A DNA stretch of 64,000 nucleotides from Luzula sylvatica. Lineage: Eukaryota; Streptophyta; Magnoliopsida; Poales; Juncaceae. The notes beneath the pieces are model-generated. The model saw nothing but the letters and a program-made list of their open reading frames with translations, did no database searches and was not told the origin of the DNA. This document shows positions 1 through 10,719 of this stretch, one piece after another. Position 1 is the first letter of the stretch; the number at the start of each line of letters is the position of its first letter. The stretch is from assembly GCA_946800325.1 (NCBI GenBank), contig OX326961.1, positions 3,016,655 to 3,080,654 on the forward strand. The letters are read 5' to 3'. A program made the position numbers and the translations under genes.

Positions 1-398
1 GTAAACCTGCAACAACCGTCGCCAAGGTCAGATAGATCGTTCCGCATGGCTCTCCTCTTCTGAGCAACCTTTCTATCGCAGCAACGAGGAGGACCATCAT
101 CGCGAGAAGGAAGAAGGGGCTGGTGTTAGCGGATCCGGGTGAACCCGATCCAATTAGTGTGGGATTCGAGTTCCTGGATTGTGTGTTCCGGTTTATCAAG
201 AAATCCGGATACAAAACTTGGGAATTCAAGTTCCGGCCTTGCTCAGAATCCAGAAAGAAAACTGCAGCATAATCCTTGGTTCTGCCAGAACCTGGAATCC
301 AAAATCCGAGAATTCAATTCAAATTCTGTTAAAAATCCAGAACGGGCCTGATTCGTATCTAAGCGGGTTTGCGGGTTGTTGAAGCTATTTGGGCCGAT
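1..398 (+). other. 5' part of retroelement-like region, partial reading frame
   Basis: An open frame enters from the left edge (codons from about position 5) and ends at the TGA at 140-142. Its product is hydrophilic, rich in E, R and S, and could be the tail of a truncated gag-like protein, but no domain is recognisable. Positions 143-398 have no convincing gene. They repeat short motifs such as 'aatccgga' and 'aatccaga', suggesting decayed tandem sequence. The following ORF begins at 399. Confidence 0.3.
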
Positions 399-1457
399 AT
401 GATGAGTAATAAAATAGTATATTTGTGGGATATTATATATCCCGAATCATCGCATCGGTTAATTAAATTGGGAGAAGGAATTTATGAAGGGAAAAGTTGG
501 TATTGGTGCGAAAAAGAAAATGCGGCTCATTATTGCAATGAATGGTGTGATCAAAAGGTTTTGTATAATCGTAATTTCTCTCGGTGTAATGTGAGTAATT
601 CATTGTATACATTATCTTGGGAGGAGAGACAAGCTATTGCGAAGTATAATCGAGAGAAAGAAATTGAGGAGAGGAACAAGATTTTTAACGAAATCATAAA
701 GAAAATTGATCGAATGTTGAATTCTACTCAATTTTCTAGTGAAGTTAGAAGTATCGATGATGAGTCGAATTGCGATGCAAATGAAGCGGATTCGGTCATG
801 ATCGAAGCGGATCCAGTCGTGATCGAAGCGGGTCCGGGCGTGATCGAAGCGGATCCGGACATGATCGAAGAAGATTCGGGCGTGATCGAAGCGGATTCGG
901 ACGTGATCGAAGCGGACTCGGGCGTGATCGAAGCGGACTCGGGCGTGCTCGAAGCGGATTCGGACGTGCTCGAAGCGGATTCGGACGTGATCGAAGAGGA
1001 TTCGGGCGTGATCGAAGCGGATTCGGGTACGATGCGATTAGTAGGTAAAACGTATGTGGATCCGTATTTGCATTTTAAGAGGGATACTTTTCGAGAAAGT
1101 GTGAATGGAGATTGGAGAGGATTGTGCGCATTTCGAGAAAGACGGTTATCTCCATTAGAAAAACGACTCGAAGGGAGGCTCGATGATGAAGTGAAAAGGC
1201 CGCATCCGAAACCGAATATAAGGTACGGTGTGGAATCTTCAAAGGTGGTGATTCATGTTGGGTTGAAAAGGCCACCACCAAAGCCGAATATACGGTACGA
1301 GGCGATATCTTCAACGGTGGTGATTCGTGTTATATTGAAAAGGCCACCGCCAAAACCTAATATATATTTCGCATGTTTGATCCTTGAGGACAAGGATCTT
1401 GAAAGGAGACGGTATTGTCATGACCCGAGGTTATATGAGTTATTAAGAATAATATAG
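399..1457 (+). CDS. hypothetical protein with acidic heptad repeats and KRPPPKPN repeats (retroelement-associated?)
   Basis: Open frame of 352 residues; the ATG at 399 is chosen because the frame has no earlier ATG. The N-terminal ~125 residues are mixed charged sequence rich in Cys and Trp (SWYWCEKENAAHYCNEWC). Residues ~129-210 are 11-12 copies of a seven-residue acidic unit (VIEADSG/VIEADSD, with I/L and A/E changes). After a short linker come two and a third copies of a 24-residue basic unit starting KRPPPKPNIRY. The protein is thus an acidic block followed by a basic, proline-rich block. I do not recognise the family. An LTR-like stretch with a TATA box begins just downstream, so this may be an extra ORF near the 3' LTR of an LTR retrotransposon, but it could be a host gene. 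Repeat units keep the frame, which hints at past coding constraint. Confidence 0.45.
   Translation: MMSNKIVYLWDIIYPESSHRLIKLGEGIYEGKSWYWCEKENAAHYCNEWCDQKVLYNRNFSRCNVSNSLYTLSWEERQAIAKYNREKEIEERNKIFNEIIKKIDRMLNSTQFSSEVRSIDDESNCDANEADSVMIEADPVVIEAGPGVIEADPDMIEEDSGVIEADSDVIEADSGVIEADSGVLEADSDVLEADSDVIEEDSGVIEADSGTMRLVGKTYVDPYLHFKRDTFRESVNGDWRGLCAFRERRLSPLEKRLEGRLDDEVKRPHPKPNIRYGVESSKVVIHVGLKRPPPKPNIRYEAISSTVVIRVILKRPPPKPNIYFACLILEDKDLERRRYCHDPRLYELLRII
783..1030 (+). repeat. 21-bp coding minisatellite, about 11-12 copies
   Basis: Tandem units of the form gtgatcgaagcggattcgg plus two variable bases, each encoding VIEADSG or a close variant. Unit length is a multiple of three throughout, so the reading frame is kept. 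Variation is mainly at the D/G codon, A/E and I/L. Confidence 0.9.
1194..1365 (+). repeat. 72-bp coding tandem repeat, about 2.3 copies
   Basis: Units begin at 1194, 1266 and 1338, each with 'aaaaggcc' and coding for KRPxPKPNIRY followed by a variable 13-residue spacer. The exact 72-bp period keeps the reading frame. Confidence 0.85.
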
Positions 1458-1479
1458 GGATATATTTGCAAATTACATC

Positions 1480-1731
1480 TCGGTTCACGACGTGCTTGGT
1501 ACACCGGGTGTAGTTAGTATTTTTCTTTATTGTTTTGTCGCATTATAAATAGGGAGATGAGAGAGAATTAGAACATATTATTGATGTAATTGTTTCTTCG
1601 TGTAAGAACTTGTGTTCCGTTCTTGTTGAGTTTTGATTAATCGAGTTCGAATTGATTAAAACTTCAACCTTGTATCTTATTTTATTCGGTTTGAGATTGT
1701 TTTTCGTAACGATTCGAGGTCGAATCGTTAC
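1480..1731 (+). repeat. LTR-like U3-R-U5 fragment
   Basis: A TATA box (tataaatag, near 1545) is followed by a leader-like GT-rich stretch and ends in the perfect palindrome gtaacgattcga-gg-tcgaatcgttac at 1706-1731. This resembles the promoter and R/U5 part of an LTR. No second LTR copy was found in the window and no primer-binding site was firmly identified, so the call is tentative. Confidence 0.35.
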
Positions 1732-1739
1732 ATTTGGTC

Positions 1740-2500
1740 GTTTTTTTTTGCTGGGGCAGTCATTTTCTTATGATTTTCTCGCTGGCCAGTCATTTTCGTC
1801 GGGATTTTCGCCAATTTCGTGTAATTTCTCCAGTCTTGGCTGCGTGCGGCACTCTCCACTTCGAATTGCTCTTCAATTTCGTGTAATTTATCTTTAATTT
1901 TCGCCAATTTATCTTGTAATTTCGTATTTGGTCTTCAATTTCGAATTTTCGCCCACTAAGCCACTGTGAATGTTCCAATTTCGTGTAATTTATCTTCAAT
2001 TTCACCCAATATCTTGCTCAATTTCGCCCAATATCTTGCCCAATTTCGAAATTGCTCTCTCACTCAGTGAGACTCACTGTGAATTGCCCAATTTCGTGTC
2101 CAATTTGTGTATTGTGTATTGCGTACGTGAATTGTGTATGTGAATTGATTTGTAGTGTAGATTGTGTATGTGAATTGTGTACCAGTGTACGTGAATTGAT
2201 TGTGTATGTGATTGTGTATGTGAATTGAATCTGAATTGATTGTGTATTTCGAATTTAATTGTATACGTGCTCAGTGCTCTCTCTCTCTCTGTATATTAAT
2301 TGAATAAAAATCTGAATTGTATATGTGTATCCTCTGACTCTTTGTAGTATGCTCTCTCTCTCTCTCTGTATTGGCTAATATGAGTAATATCTCTCTGTGA
2401 ATTTTTATAATTTTTTTATAATTGTAGGCACAATTATGAGAAATAAAAGAATTTTTATGTCGGGAAATGAAAAAAAAAAACAAACAAAGACGAGAATCTT
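1740..2500 (+). repeat. degenerate short repeats, no gene
   Basis: Two decayed repeat fields. At 1790-2060 'caatttcgtgtaatttatc' and variants recur. At 2095-2260 'gtgaattgtgtatgtgaatt' variants recur. CT-rich microsatellites lie at 2277-2292 and 2350-2368. The short open frames here are by-products of the repeats. Confidence 0.7.
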
Positions 2501-4249
2501 TTATTCAATCTCAAAGAGGTGCCATGAATTTTTTTGTAATATTTTGACTTTAATTTTATGGATATTTATTTAGTTCTAAATTAATTTTTTTTTTTAATTA
2601 TTATATGATATGATTTCGCAATTTTGGATTATCTTTACACTACGTCATAGGCCTCCAAAATCTCAGGACCGGGCCTGATTACCAAAAGTATGTGTTCTTA
2701 ACTAGCAAAAGACCATTATTTTCATCAAGAAATTAAGAGAGATTAGCTGAGTTAGTGAACTGGATGTTGGAAGAGAACAGCCTACGAAGAATTGTCACGT
2801 ATAAATGGTGAAGAAAGTTTCGCAAGATCAAAAGGGATCGAGAGAATCGATGAGATCGGGCAAAATAATGGACTTGCAAATTTGATATTCCACCAAAACT
2901 GAGTTCTAATACTATGTTCAACGAAAGCTGTAACGATTCCCGTATTGATAGAGGTGACAATCGGGCGGTTCGGGTTGAGTTTGGATCGGATCATTTCGGA
3001 TTCGAATCGTTTATGTTTGCGGGTCGCATCGGATCGTTCAAGTCGGGGATCGATCGGGTTGCGGGCCGATCAGTTCCGGGCCGTTTCGGTTTTCGGATCG
3101 TTTCAATTTTCGGGTATTTCGGTTTCTGATCATTTTTGTTTTCGGATCATTCGGTTCCGGGTCGTTTCGGTTTTCGGGTCATTCGGGTGTTAGTTTCTTT
3201 GATTTTCGGATTATTTTGATTTCACAAAATTTAATTTCAAATTATTCAGTTTTCCGAAAAATTCAGTTTTCGAATCATTCAGGATTGATTTTAGGCCAAA
3301 TTTCATATGTACCCTTACAAAACCCCATAATTGCACGTATACCCCTGTAAAACGTGAAATATCATGAATATTCCTACAAAACTACTAAAATTGCATGACT
3401 GCATTTTTTTATTAGATTCTGATTAGCTATTCGTTAATATTATCATTAATTTTTGTTTTTCTGATTTTACTTCCTATGTAAATATGGAATAATATTTATG
3501 TTGGAAAAATCGAAAAAACACCCATAATTTAGGTTGGTAAAGTTACACTGATTTTTTCCACCGATTTAAACTGTGTTTAGACGCGTTTTTCAAATGTAAA
3601 TTCATTACTATTTACACCAGTTCGAACCCGGTTTCAAATTGTGTAAGGGATTAGACGTTTTTCTTATAAAAACTGGTATTGTATTATAAACAAGGGAAGT
3701 GCTATGATAGACCCATTTTCTTATCATGGACTCATTTTTTAAAAAAAAAAATTCGAATATTTGTGAAATAATGATATTTTTTGTAAGATTCTAGTGTATA
3801 TTTATCATTTAATGCTATTCAAAACATAAATTTTGTAGAATTAATTAATAAATAGCTAAAATTCTTAAAATAATTTTTTGAAAATGAGACCATGATAAAA
3901 AAATTGGTCTATCATAGCACTCCCCCTTCACTCCTTGTCTCTTATGTTTCCCAAGTACTCGAAATCGAGTTCGTCCTTGTTTTTATAAAACACGTTTCCA
4001 TTTGAAGTCTGTTTTAAGAATCAAATTTTAAAATATTAAGTTAAAACTAATGCCAATTTTGATGATCCTTATGAGAGATCCACAATAGAACAAGAATATT
4101 TATTACGAACTAAAACAGTTAATGGTCGTTCGTTCTACACAAGTTGTTGATCGTGAGAGAACTACGTAAAGGGGAAAAAAAGAAAAATAAAACTTACAAT
4201 GAATGAACATTTCTTGTCGATATATGTACCTAAATAATCCACAAATTAT
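2501..4249. other. intergenic, repeat debris
   Basis: No gene seen. At 2649-2678 there is one terminus resembling a hAT MITE end (the complement starts caggcccggtcctgag), without a partner. At 2955-3290 are degenerate 'cggatcg/ttcgggt' repeats. At 3296-3400 is the sequence 'catatgtacccttacaaaac' and relatives, a style of dispersed plant repeat. At 3690-3925 a foldback-like stretch contains 'agtgctatgatagaccca' and its inverted counterpart 'ggtctatcatagcact'. Confidence 0.5.
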
Positions 4250-4350
4250 ATTATATTAATATACTATATATTAAAGTATAATGAATTGCACAGATTTTTG
4301 ACACGTGTCCTACATAAATAAGATGCTAAAAATATATTTGTAAACATATG

Positions 4351-4421
4351 TTGATGATAGCTCAGATGGCAAGGTCTTGCGCGCGTGATGTTGGCGACCA
4401 GGGTTCGAAACCCACTTCCAA
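4351..4421 (+). repeat. tRNA-like module 1 (SINE-type A and B boxes)
   Basis: A-box-like tagctcagatgg at 4358-4369 and a perfect B-box-like ggttcgaaacc at 4402-4412, at tRNA spacing. I could not draw a convincing acceptor stem, so this looks like a tRNA-derived relic, not a working tRNA gene. Confidence 0.6.
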
Positions 4422-4509
4422 CAATATTTTGATTGTTTTAATGTTTTTAGTATTATATTATCATGTAAGTCATGTATAAATAAACTAAAGACAATTCTCT
4501 ATCACACAA

Positions 4510-4581
4510 TCTCACTAGCTCAGCAGGTAGAGCCTTCATGCCCTCATACTTGAGGTTTTCGAGTTCAATCCCGCGAGAGCT
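4510..4581 (+). repeat. tRNA-like module 2
   Basis: A-box-like tagctcagcagg at 4516-4527 and B-box-like gagttcaatcc at 4561-4571. A short stem cctca/tgagg lies where the anticodon arm would be. The flanks do not form a clear acceptor stem. Confidence 0.55.
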
Positions 4582-4652
4582 CAATTATTTTGTCCAAAAT
4601 AATTTCCAGCGTCTTCTAAGATAAATACAATAAAAATAATACTAAGTCACAT

Positions 4653-4725
4653 AAATTGTATAGTCTGGATGGTAAGAGCTCATGCTTAAGTTGTTGCTGA
4701 ACTGGGTTCGAAACCCATTTATAGC
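4653..4725 (+). repeat. tRNA-like module 3
   Basis: Degenerate A-box tagtctggatgg at 4660-4671 and perfect B-box ggttcgaaacc at 4705-4715. It lies 150-300 bp from modules 1 and 2 on the same strand. Confidence 0.55.
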
Positions 4726-5765
4726 ATGTTTTATTTTTAATGTTTGAGGTGTTTTAAAATAAGAAATGATTGAGGACTCCAAAAAAACACATATTTTAAT
4801 CAATGTGTTATATTTCACATAATTTATTGATTGATGACAATACTTTTTTTTCAAAAATCTTATTAATCAATTGTTATAATTTGAAAACTATTTTTGTTAT
4901 TGTCCATGAAAATAAATAGAAACTAAAAGAAATATGAAGCTATTTTTTTGCACAATGATATTAATCAAAATTATTTTTGCTATAATTTAAGAAATAATTT
5001 CTTATAATTTTCAAAACGTTTTCTGAAATAATTTTTTATAATTTTGAATACATTTTCTCAAATTATTTTTTGCTATAATCTTCAAAACATTTTCTGAAAA
5101 AAAAAAATTAATTTTTTTTATAAAAAAATTAAAAAGGTAAAATATTATATTATATTTTTTAGAGTCGAATGATGGATGCCATGTTGACACGTTTCTATAT
5201 TTTGTTTTCATTTTTTTTATCTTTCTTCTGTAGCGAATTATGTAACGAGTCATATTTTTAGGTCCAAATATTTTTAGGTCCAAATGTAGTTTTAAACATA
5301 TGATATGTTAAACATGCATCTTAAAGAATACACTTCCATTACTATTATTATTTTTGGAAAAGTATAATATCAAAACTAAAAAAAAAACACAATTAAAAAC
5401 AATTTAATATCATATTAAATTTGATAATTATACTTTCAAATTAATAATAATAGCGTATGTCATCAATTCAAGATCACATGATTTTCTAAAAATATTAAAA
5501 ATTAAAGGAAAGAAATAAGAAGTAAATGTTGTATTTATATCTTTATTTTGTTTGTGTAGTTTATATTTTCTTTCATTCATATATGTTTTTTATTATATAA
5601 ATCCTAAATCTATATCATCAATTTAAGCTCTTGCAAATATTTTCTTTAAAATAAAAAAAAAACGTTATGTCAAATCTTATTTATTTTATATTCTAGAAAA
5701 AGATAATTTCAAAAAATTATATATACAAAAAATATTGTTCCGCAGCGGAGCAAGGAACCCACTAG

Positions 5766-6300
5766 TATAATTAAATTTAATAAACTTTAAAATATAATTA
5801 AATGTAAACTTGTGAAGTAATAATAATACCTTCACTTGAGTCTCTGGGGGTTTTGAAACCGAGACCGATGTCTTTCGAGAAGCGATTTCCTGTTTTCCTG
5901 TTTTTTTTTTCCTTTGCCAGATTACTTTGGGAAACAGCCTCGACAATTTACGGCGAGTGGGACGATAACCAGGGCCGGTCCATTAGTACCAAAATTAAAG
6001 CCTGGACTTCGGATCCAGATCCACGAAAAAAAATTACGTGCTATAATTCTAAAAATTTGGGATCCATTATAAAAAAATTCTGGTCCATTTTAACAAATTA
6101 CATAATATAATATAAAAATTTAGGATCCATTACAAAAAAAATTTGAGTTAGATTTATAATTTGAGTCGGGATCTCTTAAATTTGGGCCCTTACGACAACA
6201 TGCATTGTGTGAACGGAAATTTATTTGGAAGAAGAGGGAAAGAAACAGAACAGCTCTCTGGCCATGTGTAAAGGAAAATTAACAAGGGGAAAGAACGGGT
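5766..6300. other. intergenic with hAT-like terminus
   Basis: No gene. At 5970 the sequence cagggccggtccattag resembles the start of a hAT MITE. It is followed by four related phrases of the type 'ttgggatccattataaaaaa' (about 6056-6150). A matching right terminus was not identified. Confidence 0.4.
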
Positions 6301-6301
6301 A

Positions 6302-6850
6302 TTTACTTGGCAATATTATATGTTTTTAGAAAAATGAAAATTAAAAAAAATTCAACCCAAAAAACTTTATATTCTTGGTTTAAAATGAAAAGCAAGGAAA
6401 TCATGGTTGGTTTATCCCTCGGCAATATTATATGTTATTGGAAAAACAAAAATTGCAAAAAAAATAACAAAAAAAGGGTGTATACTCTTTGTTTCAAAAG
6501 GAAAGAAAATCATGGTGGATACATGGGTAAGGAATTACAACAATATTAAGCACCCCGTTCAAATCCCCCCGCAATGTACCCGCAATGTTTAATTAGAAAA
6601 TTATATGCATTTATTACTTGCTTAATTAATGCATGCGGGATTAGTGCGGGTTGTATAACTTTATTGAAGGAATTACGAGGTACCCGTGTTGCATAGGCAT
6701 AATGTATGTGTTCGCAAGGTATGCGAATTATGAGGTACTTGTTTTAAGATTGAGGCAAAGCATTAGTAATCGGATACTCGAAATGAAATGATGTAACATG
6801 TTTTGTGGTTTTTTACTTGGCAATATTATATGTTGTTAAACGAAAATTTA
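6302..6850 (+). repeat. triplicated ~100-bp unit, interspersed
   Basis: The phrase ggcaatattatatgtt followed by an A-rich stretch and 'tatattc/tatactc ttggttt-like' sequence occurs at about 6310, 6421 and 6818. Between copies 2 and 3 lies a block with 'gtacccgcaatgt' and 'atgcgggattagtgcggg' (6560-6650), related to the insertion at 63829-64000. Confidence 0.6.
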
Positions 6851-8015
6851 AAAAAAATGGTATATTCATTGTTCAAACTAAGTCCCGCAAGATGTATGCA
6901 CAAATATACACTACAAAAAAAAAAAAAAAAAAAAAAAACTCGCGCAGTGGCGGGGGCGCATCACTTGTACTACTCAAGGCATCCATTTTTTCCCCATTTT
7001 GTAAGGGTTTATGTATGAGCATGCTTGGTTAAAGAATGAGGAAGCTAATAATCATCACACTATAATCATCATTGGAAATAGAAAAATAAATAAAATTGAG
7101 TGAAATAAGATCCTAAACAAACTAGACACAATATGAATTAAACATTATATTCTTTTGGCGATTTACAAAATATAAAAACTAGCCACATTATTTTACAAAT
7201 ATGATTCAAGAAAGGGAGGAATTTTCATAGCAATTTAACCTAAATATGCAACCATTTTTTTTTAATCTTTTTATTGTTTATTTAAACAGATGAATCTCCA
7301 AACATGAAAAATATATACAAAAAAGTAAAGAATGCTGAACTAATTTTTTAGATTCTTAAACATCACAAAAAGCTTATAATGCGGATTTTTGACATAAACA
7401 CATAATTAATTGAAAATTGTAAATAAATTAGAAATTCAAGATAAATCTATCAAATTTCACACAAGCATTCCAGACACAATTAAATATCAAAACAAACATA
7501 ATTCAATTTTGACATGCCAGTAAAAAATAATGACAGATTTACAGATGGGCCTTTAAAATTTTACAAAAAAATCCCTAAACGTGGGTTGCTACCTGCACTT
7601 TCGCTAACAGGTTTGGTGAAACTGAAAAAAAATTCCCCACTTTAAAATGAAAATAGTTATAAAAAATAATAAAAATAATATTATTTTCTTCTTTCGTCAG
7701 AAGATTTGGCGAAAGTGTCTTAATAATTTTTTTTTCAGATTAACGTGTAAAAATCATGACTAAAATACTTCCGTCAGAATCTCCGACGAATGATTAATCT
7801 CTTTGTCAGAGCCTCTCACGAAAGAGTTAGATTTTAAATTTCAAAATTTGATAGTTATTTTTTCAAATTAGGCTTTTCAAAATGGTACGTGTCAAAGAAA
7901 ATCATAAAACATTGTATCTTTCACAACGTACTTGTGTGTGATTTCTTTATAATTATTTAGGAGATCCTCGAAATTTGTTTTTTTACCATGACAAATTTGA
8001 TATTTGTTTTGATAT
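6851..8015. other. intergenic, poly-A run and AT-rich DNA
   Basis: A run of 24 A lies at 6915-6938, after cactac and before a GC-rich stretch (cgcgcagtggcgggggcgc). CACTAC plus A resembles a CACTA-transposon end, but no partner end was found. The remainder is AT-rich with no gene. At 7600-7820 are repeated 'cgtcagaa..ctccgacgaa' motifs. Confidence 0.45.
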
Positions 8016-8990
8016 TTGGATTTGGAGGATTTCTGCATGTAACCCCTTTTAAAACCAAAATTCAAAAAATAACTCCATTTTTGAAAATATTCCAAAAACA
8101 TCTCTTTTTGATAATATTCCAAAAATAACCCATAACTAAATTTAAAATCTCACCAATAAAAGAGATTAATCGTTAAAAGATACAATGTTTAGGGAACTGA
8201 TTAATCGCCAATAAAAGAGGTTAATCGCCAATAAAAGAATTCTGCATGTAACGCCAATTCGGAGGACTTAAAATTCAAAATTTTAAATATGATATATTTC
8301 ACCAAATTTTACCATAACATCCTCTATGATTTAATTAATACGTTTAATTAAAATGATAATTAGTACATGTTGGTTGTTAACTTAATACATAATTAATATT
8401 TATTTGAATCCATAAATTTGAATAAATTCTAATGAATATTTAATTATATATTTTAATTATTACGTTACTTAAATGTAATAGTTCAATAATGGAGAATTCG
8501 GCGGGTATATTTTGGAGTACAATAAAAAATTTATATTTTTTTCAACGAGTCAACAGTAGTGAACTGATATTAAAAAAAAGAAAAATTACTCTCCTCCAAA
8601 ATGTACCCGCCGAATTCTCCATTATTGAACTATTGCATTTAATTAACGTGATAATTAAAACATATAATTAAATATTCATTAAAATTTATTCAAATTTATG
8701 AATTCAAATAAATATTAATTATGTATTAAGTTAACAGCCAATATGTACTAGTTATCATTTTAATTAAACGTATTAATTAGATCATAGAGGATGTTATGGT
8801 AAAATTTGGGGAAATGTATCATATTTAAAATTTTGAATTTTAACTGGCGAGATTTTAAAATCAGTTATGGGTTATTTTTGGAATATTATCAAAAAGAAGT
8901 TATTTTTGGAATATTTTCAGAAAGAGGATTATTTTTTGAATTTTGATTATAGAAGGGGTTACATACATAAATGCTCCTTTGGATTTAAGA
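8016..8990. mobile_element. large foldback (long-TIR) element, ~975 bp
   Basis: Two arms of roughly 400-470 bp are inverted copies. The left arm starts about 8016 (ttggatttggaggattt) and the right arm ends about 8990 (aaatgctcctttggattt). The inner arm ends are ggagaattcggcgggta (about 8491-8507) and its complement (about 8604-8623), leaving a loop of under 100 bp. The left arm carries an extra segment near 8160-8260 with twice-repeated 'gattaatcgccaataaaag'. No transposase is encoded. Transcription through it would give a long double-stranded RNA. Target duplications were not resolved. Confidence 0.8.
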
Positions 8991-9057
8991 TCAGATACAC
9001 GAAATTAGCTCTAAAATATAAGAGAAAAATATTAGGTAACAGGGAATTAGTTATTAG

Positions 9058-9370
9058 TTAATAATAACAGAACGGGTTAGGTAAGGATTGGCTTAAAAAA
9101 GATTTGTACGTTTTTATTAAAAATGACCAGTGGGCCAAGGATAGGCTGTTCCGATAACTTTACAAAATAAGTGTTATAGAGAAAGCAAAAACTTAGTAAT
9201 ATTGGGAGGTTTAAATTTGAATTTTTTTGTATTTCTCCAAGGAAAAATACGAGACTCACATGCATAAATGACTGAAATATGCCAATTTGCAATTTTATAA
9301 GTAAAAAGTAAAAGCACCCATGTAGTAAGCAAGTTATTAGATTATAAAATATAAACCACTTTTTATTTTG
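9058..9370 (+). repeat. tandem duplication, copy A (313 bp)
   Basis: Starts ttaataataacagaacgg and ends accactttttattttg, directly abutting copy B. The copies are nearly identical except for a short replaced patch (9168-9182 against 9478-9506) and small indels. No coding function is visible. Confidence 0.9.
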
Positions 9371-9688
9371 TTAATAATAACAGAACGGATTAGGTAAGGA
9401 TTGGCTTAAAAAAGATTTGTACGTTTTTATTAAAAATGACCAGTGGGCCAAGGATAGGCTATTCCGAGAACTTTACTTTTTTTGAAGGAGGTTTAAATTA
9501 TTTTGGAAAGCAAAAACTTAGTAATATTGGAAGGTTTAAATTTGAATTTTTTTGTATTTCTCCAAGGAAAAATACGAGACTCACATGCATAAATGACTGA
9601 AATATGCCAATTTGCAATTTTAAAAGTAAAAAGTAAAAGCACCCATGTAGTAAGCAAGTTATTAGATTATAAACCACTTTTTATTTTG
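9371..9688 (+). repeat. tandem duplication, copy B (318 bp)
   Basis: Head-to-tail copy of 9058-9370 with the same end points. It contains a replaced patch 'tttttttgaaggaggttt' and lacks one 'aaaata' near the 3' end. Confidence 0.9.
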
Positions 9689-10309
9689 TAATTGTAGAAT
9701 TTTTGTTTCTCCACAGGTATGTTTCATTGTTACTAATTTTAAAACTTGGATAAAGATATATAATAATATGGGAAATTATATTTTTTTTCACAAAATTAGA
9801 ATAAACATTCTCGATGACATCATCAGTTGTGTGTTAATCGGTTCGTACCTATCATAATCTTAATTAAAATTAATTTTTTTTATTAATTTCTTTATTTGTT
9901 AATTAGACCGTACTTATCATATTTAATTAAAATTAATTATTTAACTCGATTAATCATTAATCTGATAAATGCGATGAAGTCATCGAAAATTTCTATTGTA
10001 CTTTTGTGAGGCACCATATATGTTTTCTGATAATATTCCATTTCTTCAACATATAAGTCAAATATAATGATTCTCAAATTCTCTCCAACATTATTTATAT
10101 CATCAATTAACAATTGATTAACATGATAATTAGTAAAAAAGATAATTTATTAACGATTAATTGATATATAATTAAAAAATATATGAATTAAATTGTTAAT
10201 AAAAAGTTTTTTTTATTTATTATCATGTTAATTAATTGTTAATTACTAATATAAAAATTTTGGGAGGAGAGAATTGTAGGGCCATGGTGTGATAATGTTA
10301 AGCATGTAT
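9689..10309. other. AT-rich spacer with a foldback MITE at 10077-10274
   Basis: 10077-10274 is an imperfect palindrome. The left arm begins aaattctctccaaca and contains ttaacatgataatta; the right arm contains the inverse taattatcatgttaa-like sequence and ends ggaggagagaattg. It belongs with the other AT-rich foldbacks in this window (for example 47585-47740). 9689-10076 shows no gene. Confidence 0.6.
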
Positions 10310-10663
10310 TGTTGGTAATACGGGATTCAAATATGAATTCAAATATGGATTTCTAATAAACAAAACTCTCTCTTATAATTATAATAGGCTCTTACAATTG
10401 TTTCTCTCTTTTCTAATTGTTATTTTTGATATATATTTTCAATGTGATTAATTCATAAACATCTAAGCCCTATTTATAGGTTCCATAAACTTGGAATACA
10501 AGGAATTAAACCTTGCCTTAAACTTATTTCATAAACTAATTTCCTTATAATAAAATCTGTCCTATAATTATTTCCTAAAGTTCTTTCCTTAAAATAACTT
10601 TTCCTAACCTTATATGGGCTAATTAAACTTGGTTTATTATTTCGGGCTTGCGCTTGTCAACTA
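10310..10663 (-). repeat. Copia 3' LTR
   Basis: Direct repeat of 12004-12356. The plus-strand left end is TGTTGGTAAT; the right end reads gcttgtcaacta, so the terminal dinucleotide is altered from the expected form. The purine tract (minus strand cttaagggagg) lies just outside. Confidence 0.88.
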
Positions 10664-10719
10664 ATTCCTCCCTTAAGCACAAGCCTCTTCTTCATCCCGA
10701 TCATCGTCTTGAAATTTTT

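Larger units (their letters stand above)
4250..5765 (+). mobile_element. non-autonomous Helitron-like element
   Basis: The 3' end fits Helitron rules: a hairpin (gttcc ... ggaac, about 5735-5757) sits a few bases before CTAG at 5762-5765, followed by T. The 5' side near 4256 reads tatactatatattaaagt, similar to plant Helitron 5' ends, although an exact TC start is not visible, so the left border is approximate. No Rep/helicase is encoded. The body holds three tRNA-like modules (4351-4725) and AT-rich filler. Confidence 0.55.

Noticed and set aside
4358..4715. three functional tRNA genes
   Set aside because: A and B boxes are good but acceptor stems do not pair, unlike the clear tRNA-Val at 44718.
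6915..6938. CACTAC plus 24 A as a CACTA transposon end
   Set aside because: Only one end is seen and the match is mostly a homopolymer; no inverse partner or 3-bp duplication found.
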